NCBI RefSeq assembly: GCF_000010165.1
Contig: NC_012491.1
Span: 1,792,001 to 1,856,000, forward strand
Source of the DNA: Brevibacillus brevis NBRC 100599
GTDB taxonomy: Bacteria; Bacillota; Bacilli; Brevibacillales; Brevibacillaceae
Reading direction: 5' to 3'
Length of the DNA: 64,000 nucleotides
Shown in pieces: positions 63,601 to 64,000 of the stretch; position 1 is the first letter of the stretch; each line of letters starts with the position of its first letter. The translations under genes and the position numbers were made by a program. The notes under the pieces were generated by a model. It was not told where the DNA came from, ran no database searches, and saw only the letters and a program-made list of their open reading frames with translations.

Positions 63601-64000
63601 CAGCAATCGGATTAAAGGCAAACGTTACAGAGGTAACCGTTCCTCAAGGAAAAACGCATCAAATAACTGTCATGGCGGTACTAGAGGATCAGAGTAGTCA
63701 GGATGTAACCAAGCTGTCCCTATACAACATAGAGAATTCTTCCGTAGCAAAGGTGAGCACAGATGGCTTGGTCACGGCTCTAGCCCAAGGAAGTACCAGT
63801 CTCGCCGTAAAATATGGGGATCAAAGTATCAGCATTCCTATTACCGTTACGGAAGCGGAAGCACTTAAAACTTTGGGAGAGATAGAAACGCCTGTCAATG
63901 GCGCTACTGTCAATGGCACCTATACGATTTCAGGCTGGTTTTTACATCCTTCTGCTATCTCAGACTATCGGGTTGTCATTGACGGTATCGAGCATGGGAA
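60669..64000 (+). CDS. Giant secreted subtilase (copy 2, 3'-truncated by window)
   Basis: The frame is open from ATG 60669 (AAGGAG 8 bases upstream) to the right edge: at least 1110 residues. Signal peptide (FNLFLLLALLFLQLVPEHAIA), propeptide (YLIGFKENKK), S8 domain with Asp135 (IIDTGIS), His165 (HGHGTAVAG) and Ser320 (SGTSLAAPH). These positions are identical to copy 1, so no net indel separates the two over 320 residues. Modules then follow in the same order as copy 1: GGLDTPEKGELISG, WELEAPTSNSMMTG, GGIDSPADHALISG, GEIETPVNGATVNG, with the same RPD(I/V) motifs. This is a diverged whole-gene tandem duplicate. An RHS toxin gene is expected just beyond the window. Confidence 0.92.
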   Translation, partial: MNPRFIRLISSFNLFLLLALLFLQLVPEHAIASASSKTYLIGFKENKKTKVRAIQRSSVQQVSTKVMVAQLTENEMEVMSQDENVAYIEEDSEIELAETNRTEKQAIPWGIEHIGANQAHEKHYKGQNIKIGIIDTGISNHEDLQVKGGISYVEGKSDFDDEHGHGTAVAGVIAGQDNDVGIVGVAPEAEIYAIRVLDEKGHGTYSSMIQGIEWAIQNDMDIVSISAGGRIDSQALHDQIKRANQQGILVIAAAGNRGMGEDTQLYPAKYAETLSVGAINQDNQRADFSSVGSGLDLMAPGVDILSTSLHGDYEQRSGTSLAAPHVTGAAAVIWSKMGGATNREVRDRLVDNATSLGESRFYGKGLVNLEKALGLGDEDSAEITSLESTPNELRLSEGENYQLKITANMTNGNTRDVSKEVTYTSKDEKIATVTPSGFVTGSGMGDTQLIAELGDKTIEIPIVVTKRAPLIPIGGLDTPEKGELISGTYTIKGWYLHPDGVSKISILIDGTNVGEASYGDPRPDVEAKYPAYQNSNAGFHYQLDTRNVIAGTHSITVEVQDTNGQQIVLEGTTFYIGDMEPLSGLHADVTKLELTNEGSHQLVVSTVLEDNTLKDVTSLAEYASSDESVVTVDAAGLVKAMGAGTAIVTIRYEGQSITIAVTIKKDEPLIPRWELEAPTSNSMMTGVTLIKGWYLDPSGVSKIEVHVDGTVVGEASYGHTRPDIESSYPQYQNARAGFEYRLDTTQLMEGQHSIKVTAVTKDGAEQVLAERAVFIGRAEPATSIVANLSKVDLIQGNTQQLSISAVLLNQQTKDVTREAQYTVENPAIISLSDKGIVTGIEIGQTNIIVKYQEQTLTIPVWVKAAGGLARGGIDSPADHALISGVYPVTGWFIDSTGVEKIEVLVDGAVSGEATYGISRPEIEIMDASKPDGNVGFHYNLDTGKLREGTHTLSVRGTGKGGNQVMLGNRTIQVVTLLPAIGLKANVTEVTVPQGKTHQITVMAVLEDQSSQDVTKLSLYNIENSSVAKVSTDGLVTALAQGSTSLAVKYGDQSISIPITVTEAEALKTLGEIETPVNGATVNGTYTISGWFLHPSAISDYRVVIDGIEHG

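Overview
The window looks like chromosome of a spore-forming, Gram-positive member of the Paenibacillaceae, most like Brevibacillus. The reasons are strong AGGAGG-type ribosome binding sites, frequent GTG/TTG starts, spore-associated protein types (DUF1360, a Cys-rich spore-surface-like protein, a huge soluble coiled coil) and GDP/CDP-6-deoxysugar pathways typical of Brevibacillus/Aneurinibacillus surface glycans. The species call is inference; no rRNA, tRNA, CRISPR array, phage or transposase gene is visible.

Layout. (1) 1-3230: the end of a fixABCX electron-transfer operon, entering from the left edge, plus a small gene and a terminator. (2) 3245-10555: leftward genes for a JAMM metalloprotease, a 60-residue protein, a 1726-residue heptad-repeat coiled coil built from exact 147-bp and 168-bp DNA repeats, and a Cys-rich beta protein with sporulation-type promoter signals. 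(3) 10566-33392: a glycan locus of about 23 kb. It has at least six glycosyltransferases, one strikingly like polypeptide GalNAc-transferases; four methyltransferase genes, one a tandem double; and full routes to GDP-mannose, GDP-L-fucose, probably GDP-D-rhamnose and a CDP-6-deoxyhexose. No flippase, polymerase or exporter is present, so the glycan is probably built in the cytosol, plausibly the mother cell, on spore-surface material. Two six-gene operons face each other and meet at a terminator at 22716. A CAP-domain wall protein, a DUF1360 protein and an unknown 453-residue protein are interspersed.

(4) 33604-43955: a sigma-54 operon for amino-acid/dipeptide use. A perfect -24/-12 promoter precedes an L-asparaginase, a lipoprotein binding protein, a PrpR-N-type sigma-54 activator, an M20 dipeptidase and the dppBCDF transporter. 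(5) 43963-46298: a DUF3899 membrane protein and a divergent LysR regulator / PhzF-family enzyme pair.

(6) 46312-64000: the most unusual region. A sigma-A promoter drives a 2581-residue secreted subtilase carrying six Ig-like double modules, a secreted 1796-residue RHS/YD-repeat protein ending in a lipase-like alpha/beta-hydrolase domain, and a small membrane protein that is probably its immunity factor. After a terminator the same promoter and leader recur, followed by a second, colinear but diverged subtilase that runs off the right edge. This reads as a tandemly duplicated protease-RHS toxin-immunity cassette and is the best candidate here for a poorly described system.
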